Shown: one piece after another, positions 16,601-26,051 of the stretch
Numbering within the stretch: position 1 is the stretch's first letter
Layout: every line of letters starts with the position of its first letter
Assembly (NCBI GenBank): GCA_947503275.1
Contig: CANNCZ010000001.1
Span: 806,001 to 870,000, forward strand
DNA: 64,000 nt
Direction of reading: 5' to 3'
Source of the DNA: an uncultured Erythrobacter sp.
Lineage (GTDB): Bacteria > Pseudomonadota > Alphaproteobacteria > Sphingomonadales > Sphingomonadaceae
Program-made: the position numbers and the translations under genes
The notes under the pieces: generated by a model
The model's input: the letters and a program-made list of their open reading frames with translations, nothing else
Database searches by the model: none
What the model was told of the DNA's origin: nothing

Positions 16601-18847
16601 ATGGTGAAAGCAGCTTTCGTCCGCATAAGTACAACATTGCTTGCAACAGCGTTTTTCGGAGTGTCAGCCTCGGCTCAAGACAAACCCGAAAATCCCGCCC
16701 CAGACGAAGTGCAGATCCTTTTACCCGCCGACATCCAAACTCGCGCCCCTGCGCCTTTACCGCAAACCAATCCTGAACTTGCCAGACCAGAGGCCGAGAG
16801 CCGACCAGCGTATCAAAATTCACGCTATCGCAGGTTGGCGACACCCGAATTTGAGACCTTTGAAAGCGAACTCGAATTCCGCCGTTTCATGCGCTCTGTT
16901 GAACGGCTGAGGCGATCAGAACGCCGCCGGTTGAGCAATGCGGACAGCAACGAGATCGTCATTGCGATGACCCAAGATATTGAGCCGGAATGCGCAGTGC
17001 CAGAGGATTGCCCGGAGGAGGCATTGGACGAAACAATCACAGTCACCGGTTCTCGGATCGTGACTCAAGCGCAATCCATGCCAGTGGCCGTAACCGCAGT
17101 CGACGGCTCCAACATCACCAATACGCAGGTCGCCAGCGTCGATGAAGGCGATATCGTCAAATTGATCGGCGAATATCTGCTTGTGCTTCAAGATGGCCGC
17201 ATCTTCGCTGTGCATTATCCCACCATGACACTCACCGACCGACAGGATGTTTATCGCAAGGATGAGGATGGCGATCCGATCGGTGCGGATTGGTATGACG
17301 AGATGCTGGTTCAAGGCGATCAGATTATCGTTACCGCCTATTCTTACGAAGATGATGCGAGCGAGATTACCGTCCTGCGCCTTGATCAGGAAACAGGGAA
17401 AGTTGAGCCGCGCGGCGTGTTTCTAATCTCGTCTGACGATTATTACGACGTCGACAATTATGCGACGCGGATCGTTGGCGATAAGCTGATTATCCACACA
17501 CCCTATGAGGCAGATGATCTTGTCAGCCGCCGCAATCGCCCGGTGATACGGCGCTGGACCAACGCGGAGGACTTCTACGACAATGAGGGGGAAGGGCGGC
17601 AGGTTTTGCGGGCGCAGGACATTTACCGCCCGGTCTTCGGCGTTAGCGAGCCGTGGATCCACTCCATCTCCGTTTGCCCATTAAGCGATGTGATCGAGCG
17701 CGGTCTGCGATGTGAAACCACTGGTTTTATCGGCACAGAACTGGCCGAAATGTATGTCGCGGGCGACGCAATCTATCTGTGGCACTCCGCGCTTGGTGCG
17801 GATGAACAGAGTTGGACCGATTGTACGATCGGCACTCCTTCCCCTGATTTTGGTGAGGTACCGCCCGCTGCGATTTATCGCCTTCCGATCGGAAGCGGCG
17901 AAGTCGAAGTGCTGGGCGCTCGCGGTCTACCAATCGATCAATTCAGCATGGATGCGCAGGGCAATCGTTTTCGCGCACTTTCGAATTTCTTTCACCATGC
18001 GTGCTCCGACGATGAATTGCCCAAAAGCTTTGCCTTGCTGAATGCATCGCAGGGGCAGTTCCGGGATCGTTACATCCCGGCGCGAGAGCGCGAATTCGCA
18101 AACCTGCCGTCCATGATGACGTCGTCTGTGGAAAATCGCTTTGTTGGCGATTGGGTGGTTTATGGTGGACGTGATCGGTATTCGCGCCGTCCGCCGCGCA
18201 ATGAGGAGGCGAGTAAGAGGGCGCTTAGCAATGTCGTCCATGCGGTGCCTATCGATGATCCTGACAATGCTCAGGCGATTGCGATCGGCCATACACTCGT
18301 GCGGTTGGAGCGGATGGGAGACGCCGCCTTTATCGCCAATGGCTATGTCGACCGGAGCGGTCTGCGGGTTAGCTATGTTGGGCTGGGCGATCATGAGAAC
18401 TCGACCGGCGTGCGCAGTTCCGCCTTTTTGCCCGGACGCTATGAAAGCGAAAGCCGCAGCCATGCTTTCAACGCGACATACACATTGGGAGGGGATGGGA
18501 CGTTGGGCGTGCCAACAGTCCAGCGCACCGAACAGTCTGGCGGCTATTGGTGGTATTCGGATGTGTCCGACCTGTCCTTCATCAACTTCACAGGGGAGGG
18601 CATCCTCGCCGACGCGGGGGTTATAGCCGCGACTCCTGAAAATCAGGTTCAAACGGGTGCTGGTTATGAATGCGATATTTCGTGCATCGATTGGTACGGC
18701 AATGCGCGCCCGATATTCCTGGGCGGGCGTGTCTATGGCTTGATGGCGACCGAATTGGTTGAGGCGGATATGGTCGACGGCCAAGTCACCGAACGTCGCC
18801 GCGTTGATCTAACCGCACCTGTGCCCGGGACCAAAGCAGCAAAATAG
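16601..18847 (+). CDS. Secreted beta-propeller domain protein with TonB-receptor-like motif
   Basis: A 748-residue exported protein. A signal peptide (about 1-25, ending ASA) is followed by a low-complexity Pro-rich segment, then an acidic stretch leading to ETITVTGSRI (144-153) and MPVAVTAVDG. That combination looks like the start of a TonB-dependent receptor plug domain. Directly after it comes TQVASVDEGDIVK, the characteristic opening of the Beta_propel family (PF09826), followed by repeated propeller-like blades with many aromatic and Asp residues to the C-terminus. There is no beta-barrel. The function is unknown. AAGGGGAG precedes the ATG. The 8-base palindrome TTACGTAA (16581-16588) overlaps the leader. 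Confidence 0.82.
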   Translation: MVKAAFVRISTTLLATAFFGVSASAQDKPENPAPDEVQILLPADIQTRAPAPLPQTNPELARPEAESRPAYQNSRYRRLATPEFETFESELEFRRFMRSVERLRRSERRRLSNADSNEIVIAMTQDIEPECAVPEDCPEEALDETITVTGSRIVTQAQSMPVAVTAVDGSNITNTQVASVDEGDIVKLIGEYLLVLQDGRIFAVHYPTMTLTDRQDVYRKDEDGDPIGADWYDEMLVQGDQIIVTAYSYEDDASEITVLRLDQETGKVEPRGVFLISSDDYYDVDNYATRIVGDKLIIHTPYEADDLVSRRNRPVIRRWTNAEDFYDNEGEGRQVLRAQDIYRPVFGVSEPWIHSISVCPLSDVIERGLRCETTGFIGTELAEMYVAGDAIYLWHSALGADEQSWTDCTIGTPSPDFGEVPPAAIYRLPIGSGEVEVLGARGLPIDQFSMDAQGNRFRALSNFFHHACSDDELPKSFALLNASQGQFRDRYIPAREREFANLPSMMTSSVENRFVGDWVVYGGRDRYSRRPPRNEEASKRALSNVVHAVPIDDPDNAQAIAIGHTLVRLERMGDAAFIANGYVDRSGLRVSYVGLGDHENSTGVRSSAFLPGRYESESRSHAFNATYTLGGDGTLGVPTVQRTEQSGGYWWYSDVSDLSFINFTGEGILADAGVIAATPENQVQTGAGYECDISCIDWYGNARPIFLGGRVYGLMATELVEADMVDGQVTERRRVDLTAPVPGTKAAK

Positions 18848-18915
18848 GCTGTTTGGTAAGCGCGAAAAATCCCCTTTTGCCACACGCTCTGCTTGGCGCT
18901 AGAGCGCTGGGCACT

Positions 18916-19638
18916 ATGGTTTTTCGCACGTCTCTCACACTGGCCGCGCTCGCTTTCATCTTAAGCGGTTGCGACGGGCTCACCCCGGCGGCAGATCGGC
19001 CCGCCAGCGCATTGGATTTCCCAGAGCCGGATCGCCCGGTTTCCGAAATCGTCTCCAACGAGTTTTCGACTGAAAACGCGCGGGACGAACGCGGTGAAGC
19101 GGTTGCGGTTATGGATTTGGCCAACATCACACCCGGCATGACCGTCGCCGATATTGGCGCAGGTGAGGGATATTACACCGTCCGCTTGGCTGAACGTGTC
19201 GGCAGTGATGGCCGCGTTTTGGCACAGGATATATCGCGCGATGCACTGCAGCGGCTTGGTCAGCGGGTTGAGCGCGAGCGGCTTGAAAACATCTCGATCA
19301 AGCTGGGCGAAGAGGACAATCCGCAGCTGCCCGTGGACAGCTTTGACCGCATCTTTCTGGTCCATATGTACCACGAAGTGACCGAGCCATACGCGTTTCT
19401 TTGGCGCATGTGGCCAGCGCTTGCCGAAGGTGGCCAGATCATCGTTGTCGATGTCGATCGCCCTACCAATCAACATGGCATCGCGCCTTCTTTGCTATTC
19501 TGCGAATTTAAGGCTGTTGGCTACAACCTTGTTGAATTTGTTGAACGGCCCGATCTGAAAAGCTATTTTGCGCGGTTCGAACGTGCCGAAACGCGGCCCG
19601 AACCCGGAGCGATTGCCGCCTGCAGTAATGGTGGGTGA
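18916..19638 (+). CDS. Lipoprotein class I SAM-dependent methyltransferase
   Basis: A 240-residue protein that combines a lipoprotein signal (LAALAFILSGCDG, lipobox LSGC) with a complete class I methyltransferase fold. Motif I is VADIGAGEGYYTVRLAE, then VLAQDISRDAL, an acidic VDSFDRIFLVHMYHE, and LAEGGQIIVVDVDR. Export of a SAM enzyme is unusual, since SAM is a cytoplasmic cofactor. Homologues with signal peptides exist, but to my knowledge their role is not established. I chose ATG 18916 because the signal peptide begins there; the frame is open back to 18853. It follows the beta-propeller gene on the same strand. Confidence 0.8.
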   Translation: MVFRTSLTLAALAFILSGCDGLTPAADRPASALDFPEPDRPVSEIVSNEFSTENARDERGEAVAVMDLANITPGMTVADIGAGEGYYTVRLAERVGSDGRVLAQDISRDALQRLGQRVERERLENISIKLGEEDNPQLPVDSFDRIFLVHMYHEVTEPYAFLWRMWPALAEGGQIIVVDVDRPTNQHGIAPSLLFCEFKAVGYNLVEFVERPDLKSYFARFERAETRPEPGAIAACSNGG

Positions 19639-19797
19639 GGGTGCTTAAGAACGGGGCAAATCTGCTCCGCTTTACCGCAGGCCCCGTTGCCTAGCGCCGT
19701 GCTGCTCCCTATGTGACGCTCAGATGAACGCGCATCGCTGTGGGGGCAGGTCAGCGCGTTGACCAGAAATACTATGAGGCAGGGAGTACCGCCGGGG

Positions 19798-20307
19798 ATG
19801 ACAGATTTTCCAACCAGCTTTGACCGTGATGAGCTGTTAAAGTGTGCGAAGGGCGAATTATTTGGCCCCGGCAACGCGCAATTGCCCGAACCGCCAATGC
19901 TGATGATGGATCGGATTACCGATATCTCCGGCGATGGTGGCCCGAGTGAAAAAGGGCACGTTGTGGCGGAGTTCCATATCAAGCCGGATGCTTGGTTCTT
20001 TGACTGCCATTTCCCCGGAAACCCGATTATGCCCGGCTGTTTGGGACTAGATGGATTGTGGCAGCTTACTGGATTCAACCTTGGCTGGCGTGGCTGGAAG
20101 GGTCGCGGTTATGCTCTGGGTGTTGGCGAGGTAAAGCTGACCGGAATGGTGCGCCCTGATCGTAAGATGCTGACCTATTATGTCGACTTTACCAAAGCGG
20201 TTCAGACCCGGCGTTTGACGATGGGCGTCGCCGATGGCCGGGTAGAGGCCGATGGCGAGGTGATCTATCAGGTCAAAGATATGAAAGTCGCTTTGTCTGA
20301 GGCCTAA
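19798..20307 (+). CDS. fabA: 3-hydroxydecanoyl-ACP dehydratase/isomerase
   Basis: A 169-residue FabA that dehydrates 3-hydroxydecanoyl-ACP and isomerises trans-2 to cis-3-decenoyl-ACP, the branch point to unsaturated fatty acids. The active site is seen as [12 protein letters not shown] with H71 and GLDGLWQL with D85. Length is close to E. coli FabA (172). Upstream in-frame starts exist (TTG 19759, ATG 19774), but the conserved N-terminus [12 protein letters not shown] begins just after ATG 19798. It is the first gene of fabA-fabB-fabI. The Fur-type regulator gene irr, which I associate with fabA in some alphaproteobacteria, is not next to it here. Confidence 0.95.
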   Translation: MTDFPTSFDRDELLKCAKGELFGPGNAQLPEPPMLMMDRITDISGDGGPSEKGHVVAEFHIKPDAWFFDCHFPGNPIMPGCLGLDGLWQLTGFNLGWRGWKGRGYALGVGEVKLTGMVRPDRKMLTYYVDFTKAVQTRRLTMGVADGRVEADGEVIYQVKDMKVALSEA

Positions 20308-20351
20308 ACGGCTCGGAAGCGATAATAGGCCAGAGAGCTTAGGGGAAAAAC

Positions 20352-21581
20352 ATGCGTCGCGTTGTCGTAACCGGATTGGGGATCGTTTCCTCGATCGGCA
20401 ATAATCAGGAAGAAGTGCTGTCCTCGTTGAAGGCTGGCAAATCGGGCATCACATTCAATGAAGCGATGGCCGAGCATGGCTTCCGCTCTCAGATCGCGGG
20501 CGCAATTGACCTCGATCTGAAAGAGCATGTCGACAAGCGGACATTGCGCTTTATGGGCCCCGGCGCGGCCTATGCGCATATTGCGATGGGTCAGGCGATT
20601 GCCGATGCGGGGCTTGAGGAAAGCGACGTCATCAACCCCATGACAGGCGTGATTGCGGGTTCCGGTGGCCCTTCGACTTCGGCCATGCTGGCTGCGCATC
20701 AAACGGTACTGAGCACCGGCGCGACAAAGCGTATTGGTCCGTTTGCGGTGCCCAAGACTATGTCTTCCACGGTCAGCGCAAACCTTGCGACAGCTTATCA
20801 GATTAAGGGAATGAACTTCTCAATCACGTCTGCGTGTTCCACGTCGTTGCATTGCATCGGCATGGCGGCGCAGCAGATTGCGCTTGGCCAACAGGACGTA
20901 ATGTTTGGCGGCGGCGGCGAAGAGCTGGATTGGACGTTGTCATGCCTGTTCGACGCGATGGGCGCCATGTCGAGCAAGTATAACGACACGCCCGAGCGCG
21001 CCTCCCGAGCCTTTGACGCAGACCGCGATGGCTTTGTAATCGGCGGCGGCGGCGCGATAGTGGTTCTGGAAAGCCTTGAACATGCACAAGCACGCGGCGC
21101 GAAGATTTACGCCGAAGTCACCGGGTTCTGCGCCACCTCTGACGGTGCTGATATGGTCGCACCCTCGGGTGAGGGCGGTGAACGCGCGATGCGCGGGGCG
21201 GTCAAGACGCTCGGCGAAGATCGCAAGGTCAGCTACATCAACGCGCACGGCACATCGACCCCGGTCGGTGATGTGGGCGAGATTGAGGCGGTTCGCCGAG
21301 TGTTCGGCGAAGGTTCAACCCCGCCGGTTAGCTCCACCAAGTCGATGACCGGTCACAGCCAAGGCGCAACCGGCGCACAAGAAGCGGTTTATTGCCTGCT
21401 CGCGCTGGAGAACGACTTCATCATCCCGTCGATCAATGTTGAAACGCTTGATCCGGCATTGAAACCGGAAGAGATCGCAACCTCGCTCGTTGAAAATGCA
21501 GGTCTTGATACGGTGATGACCAACAGTTTCGGCTTTGGCGGCACCAATGGTTCGATGCTGATGTCGAAGTTTCACGGGTGA
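20352..21581 (+). CDS. fabB: 3-oxoacyl-ACP synthase I
   Basis: A 409-residue beta-ketoacyl-ACP synthase that elongates the cis-unsaturated acyl chain made by FabA. The Cys-His-His set is visible: C162 in TSACSTSLH, H299 in NAHGTSTPVGD and H335 in MTGHSQGATGA, with K330 in TKSMTG. The start has a purine-rich AGGGGAAAA just upstream. It is 44 bp downstream of fabA and 30 bp upstream of fabI, consistent with one transcript. Confidence 0.96.
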   Translation: MRRVVVTGLGIVSSIGNNQEEVLSSLKAGKSGITFNEAMAEHGFRSQIAGAIDLDLKEHVDKRTLRFMGPGAAYAHIAMGQAIADAGLEESDVINPMTGVIAGSGGPSTSAMLAAHQTVLSTGATKRIGPFAVPKTMSSTVSANLATAYQIKGMNFSITSACSTSLHCIGMAAQQIALGQQDVMFGGGGEELDWTLSCLFDAMGAMSSKYNDTPERASRAFDADRDGFVIGGGGAIVVLESLEHAQARGAKIYAEVTGFCATSDGADMVAPSGEGGERAMRGAVKTLGEDRKVSYINAHGTSTPVGDVGEIEAVRRVFGEGSTPPVSSTKSMTGHSQGATGAQEAVYCLLALENDFIIPSINVETLDPALKPEEIATSLVENAGLDTVMTNSFGFGGTNGSMLMSKFHG

Positions 21582-21611
21582 GTATTCACACCGATAACTG
21601 AGAGGTAACCG

Positions 21612-22400
21612 ATGGGCGTTCTTGCAGGAAAACGCGGCCTTGTGATGGGAGTGGCGAATGATCGCTCAATCGCATGGGGCATCGCCAAGGCCTGCGCTGA
21701 GGCAGGAGCCGAACTCGCCTTCACCTATCAAGGCGAAGCCTTTGGCAAACGGTTGGAGCCACTGGCGCAGAGCGTCGGGTCGGACGTTATGCTCGATGTG
21801 GACGTTACTGACGATGCCTCACTCGATGCTGCCTTTGGTGCGTTGCAGGAGCGCTGGGACACGCTGGACTTTGTCGTCCACGCCGTTGCCTATGCCGACA
21901 AATCCGAACTGTCCGGCCGGATCCTCGACACGTCGCGCGACAACTTTAAAACGTGCATGGATATCTCGGCCTACAGCCTCATCGAAGTGTCGCGCCGAGC
22001 CCATCCAATGATGGTGGAAAATGGCGGTACTATCCTGACATTGAGTTATCTTGGTTCGACCCGTGTCACGCCGAATTACAACGTGATGGGTGTGGCAAAG
22101 GCCGCGCTTGAGGGGACTGTGCGTTACTTGGCGAACGATGTTGGGCCGGAGGGAATACGCGTTAACGCCATCAGTCCCGGTCCGATGAAGACGCTGGCCA
22201 TGTCCGCCATTGGAGGCGCACGGACGACCTATAAGCACACCGATGCGAACGCTCCGATGCGCAGCAATGCTACGTTGGAGGCTGTCGGAGGCACAGCGGT
22301 TTATTTGTGCTCTGACGCCGGCGCGTTCACTACAGGGGAGGTTATCCATGTGGATGGCGGTTTCCACGTTTTGGGCATGCCGCAATACGACAACCTCTAA
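21612..22400 (+). CDS. fabI: Enoyl-ACP reductase (NADH)
   Basis: A 262-residue FabI of the SDR superfamily, catalysing the last reduction in each fatty-acid elongation cycle. The atypical nucleotide motif GVANDRSIAWGIAK near the N-terminus and catalytic Y156-x6-K163 (YNVMGVAK) are both present. SPGPMKTLA follows as expected for the substrate loop. This is the triclosan-target family. GAGAGG a few bases before the ATG marks the start. Third gene of fabA-fabB-fabI. Confidence 0.95.
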   Translation: MGVLAGKRGLVMGVANDRSIAWGIAKACAEAGAELAFTYQGEAFGKRLEPLAQSVGSDVMLDVDVTDDASLDAAFGALQERWDTLDFVVHAVAYADKSELSGRILDTSRDNFKTCMDISAYSLIEVSRRAHPMMVENGGTILTLSYLGSTRVTPNYNVMGVAKAALEGTVRYLANDVGPEGIRVNAISPGPMKTLAMSAIGGARTTYKHTDANAPMRSNATLEAVGGTAVYLCSDAGAFTTGEVIHVDGGFHVLGMPQYDNL

Positions 22401-22420
22401 GCGTTCCAGGAAGGTGATTG

Positions 22421-22876
22421 ATGGACATCCGCAGCACTGATCTTTCGGAAGCCGAAGTCATTGCGCTCTTAGAATTGCATCATGGTGAGATGCAGCAATT
22501 CTCACCACCGGGAACCTGCCACGTGCTTGACTTGAGCGGGTTGAAAGAGCCTGAGATCGATGTGTTTGCCGCATGGGACGGCGACCGGTTACTGGCGATT
22601 GGGGCTTTGAAACAGCATGATGGATTCGCCGAGATTAAGTCCATGCGCGCCCACCCCGACGCACGCGGAACTGGCGCTGGGAAGGCGATGCTGACCCATT
22701 TGATTGCACACGGACGGTCACTCGACGTACCCACAATCAAGTTAGAGACCGGTTCTGGCCCTGTCTTCGAGGACGCAGTCGGATTGTACCGCAGTTTTGG
22801 CTTCGAACCCTGCGCACCCTTTGCTGGTTATGTTCCGGGCGAGTTTAACAAGCTCTACTCGCTCGATATCGGATGA
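22421..22876 (+). CDS. GNAT-family N-acetyltransferase
   Basis: A 151-residue single-domain acetyltransferase. The acetyl-CoA-binding motif A is AHPDARGTGAGKAML (with the R/QxxGxG/A signature), followed by IKLETGSGPVFEDAVGLYRSFGF, typical of motif B. The acceptor substrate is not predictable. AGGAAGG precedes ATG 22421, making this a better start than TTG 22418. It lies 20 bp after fabI and overlaps the next gene by 4 bp (ATGA), so it is probably at the end of the fab transcript. Confidence 0.85.
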   Translation: MDIRSTDLSEAEVIALLELHHGEMQQFSPPGTCHVLDLSGLKEPEIDVFAAWDGDRLLAIGALKQHDGFAEIKSMRAHPDARGTGAGKAMLTHLIAHGRSLDVPTIKLETGSGPVFEDAVGLYRSFGFEPCAPFAGYVPGEFNKLYSLDIG

Positions 22877-23577
22877 GCGAAGCCAAAGCCCCGCCACTGT
22901 CCCTCTGGTTGCGCGAATTGCCGCACACCGCGCAGATCATGGCCAGTCCTCTGCGCCGTGTAAGAGCGGCACCTGATCAAACTCTTGCCGATGGTCAGCC
23001 GATTCTGGTCTTTCCCGGCATAATGTCGAGCGACAGTTCAACCTCACTCTTGCGCCGCAGTTTGGATGCGGCCGGCTATCATGCCCATCCATCGCAGCTT
23101 GGCTTTATCAAAGGGGTCACACCAGAGGCCTTTGCCAAAGCGGAGGCGCGTGTGTCCGAGGTCGCAGCCAATGAAGGACGCAAGCTGGTTTTGTTGGGCT
23201 GGAGCCTCGGCGGGCTCTATTCGCGGGTGCTGGCCCAGAGGCATCCAGACAAGGTCGCGATGGTGGTGACGCTGGGATCTCCATTCTCGGGCAGTCGGCG
23301 GGCGAACAATGCGTGGCGTCTTTACAATGCCGTCAATGATCACACGGTCGATGCGCCAAAGCTCACTGATGATCCGAGCGTTAAACCGCCGGTTCATACG
23401 GTCGCAGTGTGGTCGCCCAATGATGGCGTGATTGCTCCGGAATGCGCGCGCGGCATTGCCGGTGAACGAGATGTGGAGATTGAGGTTGCAACCCGCCACT
23501 TTGCCTTTGGCGCGGATCGGCGCTCGATAGACGGGGTGATCCAGATTATCGGCGAACAGCTTAGCCGGGCAAGCTAA
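22873..23577 (+). CDS. Alpha/beta hydrolase (lipase/esterase-like)
   Basis: A 234-residue alpha/beta hydrolase. ILVFPGIMSSDSS gives the oxyanion region, GWSLGGLYSR the nucleophile elbow (GxSxG), NDGVI the likely acid, and TRHFAF the likely catalytic His. No signal peptide. The nearest types are triacylglycerol lipase-like esterases and related hydrolases; the substrate is unknown. Its ATG overlaps the stop of the GNAT gene (ATGA), indicating translational coupling. Its stop codon overlaps the stop of the convergent ammonium transporter gene. Confidence 0.8.
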   Translation: MSEAKAPPLSLWLRELPHTAQIMASPLRRVRAAPDQTLADGQPILVFPGIMSSDSSTSLLRRSLDAAGYHAHPSQLGFIKGVTPEAFAKAEARVSEVAANEGRKLVLLGWSLGGLYSRVLAQRHPDKVAMVVTLGSPFSGSRRANNAWRLYNAVNDHTVDAPKLTDDPSVKPPVHTVAVWSPNDGVIAPECARGIAGERDVEIEVATRHFAFGADRRSIDGVIQIIGEQLSRAS

Positions 23578-24884
23578 TCCATATCCCAGGCGCGCTCGCC
23601 ATGGCTGGCCATGTCCAGACCCTCTATCTCATCTTCGGATGGTACGCGCATCGGGAAAACAATCGAGACCATCAACGCGATCACTGCTGTGCCAACCGCG
23701 CTCCACACGACTACCGCGCCAATACCGACGGCTTGTGCGGTTAGCTGGCTCGCCATGGTTGCCTCGCCGAAATAGCCGGTCCCGCCGAGCTTCGTTGAAA
23801 TAAACACGCCCAAAAGCAATGTACCCAGCAATCCTCCGACCCCGTGAACAGCGAAGACATCAAGCGAATCGTCGATCTTAAAGCGTTGTTTCATCTGCTG
23901 AATTGCGCCGTAACAAACGAGGGCGGACAATGCGCCAAACAGTATCGCCGCCGCAGGAGAGACAAACACCGCCGCAGGGGTGATAGCTGCAAGCCCCGCA
24001 ATCGCGCCGGTTGCCCAACCAACACTGGTCGGCTTTCCAAGCGCAATTCGTTCCGCCAGCAACCAAGTCAGGGCCGCAGCACAGGCTGCAATGTGGGTGG
24101 ACAAAATCGCAGAGGCCGCGTTGTCATTCGCGCCCAAAGCCGACCCACCGTTAAAGCCGAACCATCCGACCCAAAGCAGCGCCGCGCCAATAATCGTCAG
24201 CGTGGGTGCATGGGGCAGCATAGGCTTTTGAGGAAAGCCATCGCGGGGTCCGAGCAGCACGGCGATCACCACTGCCGATACACCGGCGGTCGTATGAACC
24301 ACTAGCCCGCCTGCGAAATCGAGCGTTCCAAACTGGCTGGCAAGCCATCCGCCGCCCCAGATCCAATGCGCAACCGGCGCGTAAACCACCAACAACCACA
24401 GCGCACAAAAGCCCAACACCCAGGCAAAGCGTGCACGCTCGACCCACGCGCCCACCATCAGAGCGGGCGTGATGACGGCAAAGGTCATTTGGAACAGGGC
24501 AAAGGCGCTTTCCGGGATCGCGGTCCCTTCGCGCACGGTGCCCAGATTGTTCAGCATCAAGGCGCTGCTTCCGCCGATCCAGCCATCGCTGACCGGGCCA
24601 AAGGCGAGGGTATAGCCCACCAGCACCCACAAGAGAGAGGCCACGGCGGCAACACTGGCGCATTGGAGGATGACGGACAGGACGTTCTTAACCCGCACCA
24701 ATCCGCCGTAAAACAGCGCAAGGCCCGGCAATGTCATCAACAGGACGAGAGCGGATGCAGCGAGAATCCAACCGGTGTCGCCACTATCCGCAACAGGGAT
24801 TGGGGCAGGCGCCGCGAGCGCTGGCGATGCCGTGGCAAATGCAGCTGAAACAAGTCCAGTTTTCACGAATTTTGCGTTCGCCAT
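23574..24884 (-). CDS. amtB: Ammonium transporter (Amt/AmtB)
   Basis: A 436-residue inner-membrane ammonium channel. An N-terminal signal peptide (GLVSAAFATASPALA) precedes the first TM helix, as in E. coli AmtB, and about 11 hydrophobic segments follow. The twin pore histidines are seen in VVHTTAGVSA and AVHGVGGLLGT. The cytoplasmic tail DEIEGLDMASHGE is the conserved PII-interacting type. glnK, normally paired with amtB, is not adjacent: upstream is the divergent-side intergenic region and then a 2-hydroxyacid dehydrogenase gene. I chose ATG 24884, where the signal peptide begins, over ATG 24893. Confidence 0.94.
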   Translation of the reverse strand: MANAKFVKTGLVSAAFATASPALAAPAPIPVADSGDTGWILAASALVLLMTLPGLALFYGGLVRVKNVLSVILQCASVAAVASLLWVLVGYTLAFGPVSDGWIGGSSALMLNNLGTVREGTAIPESAFALFQMTFAVITPALMVGAWVERARFAWVLGFCALWLLVVYAPVAHWIWGGGWLASQFGTLDFAGGLVVHTTAGVSAVVIAVLLGPRDGFPQKPMLPHAPTLTIIGAALLWVGWFGFNGGSALGANDNAASAILSTHIAACAAALTWLLAERIALGKPTSVGWATGAIAGLAAITPAAVFVSPAAAILFGALSALVCYGAIQQMKQRFKIDDSLDVFAVHGVGGLLGTLLLGVFISTKLGGTGYFGEATMASQLTAQAVGIGAVVVWSAVGTAVIALMVSIVFPMRVPSEDEIEGLDMASHGERAWDMD

Positions 24885-25034
24885 GTCCCTCATATCCGCG
24901 CATTCCCCTTTACCGCGCAGTCTGCCACCGCGTCATTTGCGCGCAGTGATAGATTGCGCTGATCTGTGGGCAAGGGGCGGACACTACGTGCCTGTGTATA
25001 GGGCTGTGAGTAGCGGTTTATTGCTCAGCGTGGC

Positions 25035-26051
25035 TCAGCCGACCAGAGCGGTCAAAACCTGATCGGGCGGGCGGTGACCGTCGGCCCAGAAGCGAATATT
25101 GGCGATTACTTTCTCGCCAGAAGCCTCGCGCCCCTCCGCTGTCGCGCTGCCAATATGGGGCAGGGTCATGACGTTGGGATGGTCGAGCAAACGGCGATCA
25201 ACGCGCGGTTCGTCGGGATACACGTCCAGTCCCGCACCCACGAGATGACCCGAATGCAAAGCTTCGATCAGCGCCTCTTGGTCGATCAACTCGCCACGCG
25301 CCGTGTTGATGATGCTTGACCCTGGCTTCATCAAAGCGATCCGGCGCGCATCAATACACTGCCGCGTGTCTTCGGTCAGAGGGCAGTGCAGCGTCAGGAT
25401 ATCTGCTTCCACCATCAGCGCATCGAGGCTGTCGACATAGCGCACGCCGAGCATGCTTTCGACCGCAGCGGGCAGGGCTTTGCGATTGTAGTAAGCGACC
25501 TCGAGACCAAAGGCGCGAGCACGGTGGGCAACCGCCTGACCAATTCGGCCCATGCCGACAATGCCGAGCACTTTGCCGCCTAGTTTCCGCCCGAGCATTC
25601 CCGATGGCGCCCACCCGGTCCACTCACCACGCCGCACCAATTGCGTACCCTCGCGAACACGGCGGGGAACGCCGATAATACCTGCCATCGCAATGTCAGC
25701 GGTGTCGTCCGTGAACACGCCCGGCGTGTTGGTCACAGGGATTTTGCGAGCAGCGGCAGCCGCTAAATCAATATGCTCCGTCCCAGCGCCAAAATTCGCG
25801 ATTAGGCGGAGTTGGTCCCCCGCACCCGCAATCATCTCCGCATCAATGCGGTCGGTGACTGTCGGGACCAGCACATCGCAGTCGCGCATCGCCTCGATCA
25901 AAGCATCGCGGCTCATCGGGTCATCTTGTGGGTTTAAAGTCGCATCGAACAATTCGCTCATCCGCGCCTCGACGCTGGGCATCAGGTGACGGGTGACCAC
26001 CACTTTGGGTTTGCCAGAGGAGAATTGCGGTGCGTTGGGTGATTTCGACAT
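25035..26051 (-). CDS. D-isomer-specific 2-hydroxyacid dehydrogenase (glyoxylate/hydroxypyruvate reductase-like)
   Basis: A 338-residue NAD(P)-dependent dehydrogenase. The Rossmann motif GMGRIG is at 166-171. The catalytic triad is R252 (NTARGEL), E281 (YPDEPRV) and H299 (LPHIGSAT). The family includes glyoxylate reductase, D-glycerate dehydrogenase and formate dehydrogenases; ENFGAGTEHID-like text (NFGAGTEHIDL) fits the glyoxylate reductase side. The gene stands alone between amtB and a divergent SH3-domain gene. Confidence 0.9.
   Translation of the reverse strand: MSKSPNAPQFSSGKPKVVVTRHLMPSVEARMSELFDATLNPQDDPMSRDALIEAMRDCDVLVPTVTDRIDAEMIAGAGDQLRLIANFGAGTEHIDLAAAAARKIPVTNTPGVFTDDTADIAMAGIIGVPRRVREGTQLVRRGEWTGWAPSGMLGRKLGGKVLGIVGMGRIGQAVAHRARAFGLEVAYYNRKALPAAVESMLGVRYVDSLDALMVEADILTLHCPLTEDTRQCIDARRIALMKPGSSIINTARGELIDQEALIEALHSGHLVGAGLDVYPDEPRVDRRLLDHPNVMTLPHIGSATAEGREASGEKVIANIRFWADGHRPPDQVLTALVG

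Noticed and set aside
17927..18784. 285-codon frame antisense to the beta-propeller gene
   Set aside because: The plus-strand gene has a signal peptide and a family match; the antisense frame has none.
24885..24960. Sigma-54 promoter upstream of amtB
   Set aside because: A TGGCAG element is present on the minus strand, but the GC at the required spacing is missing (GG instead).
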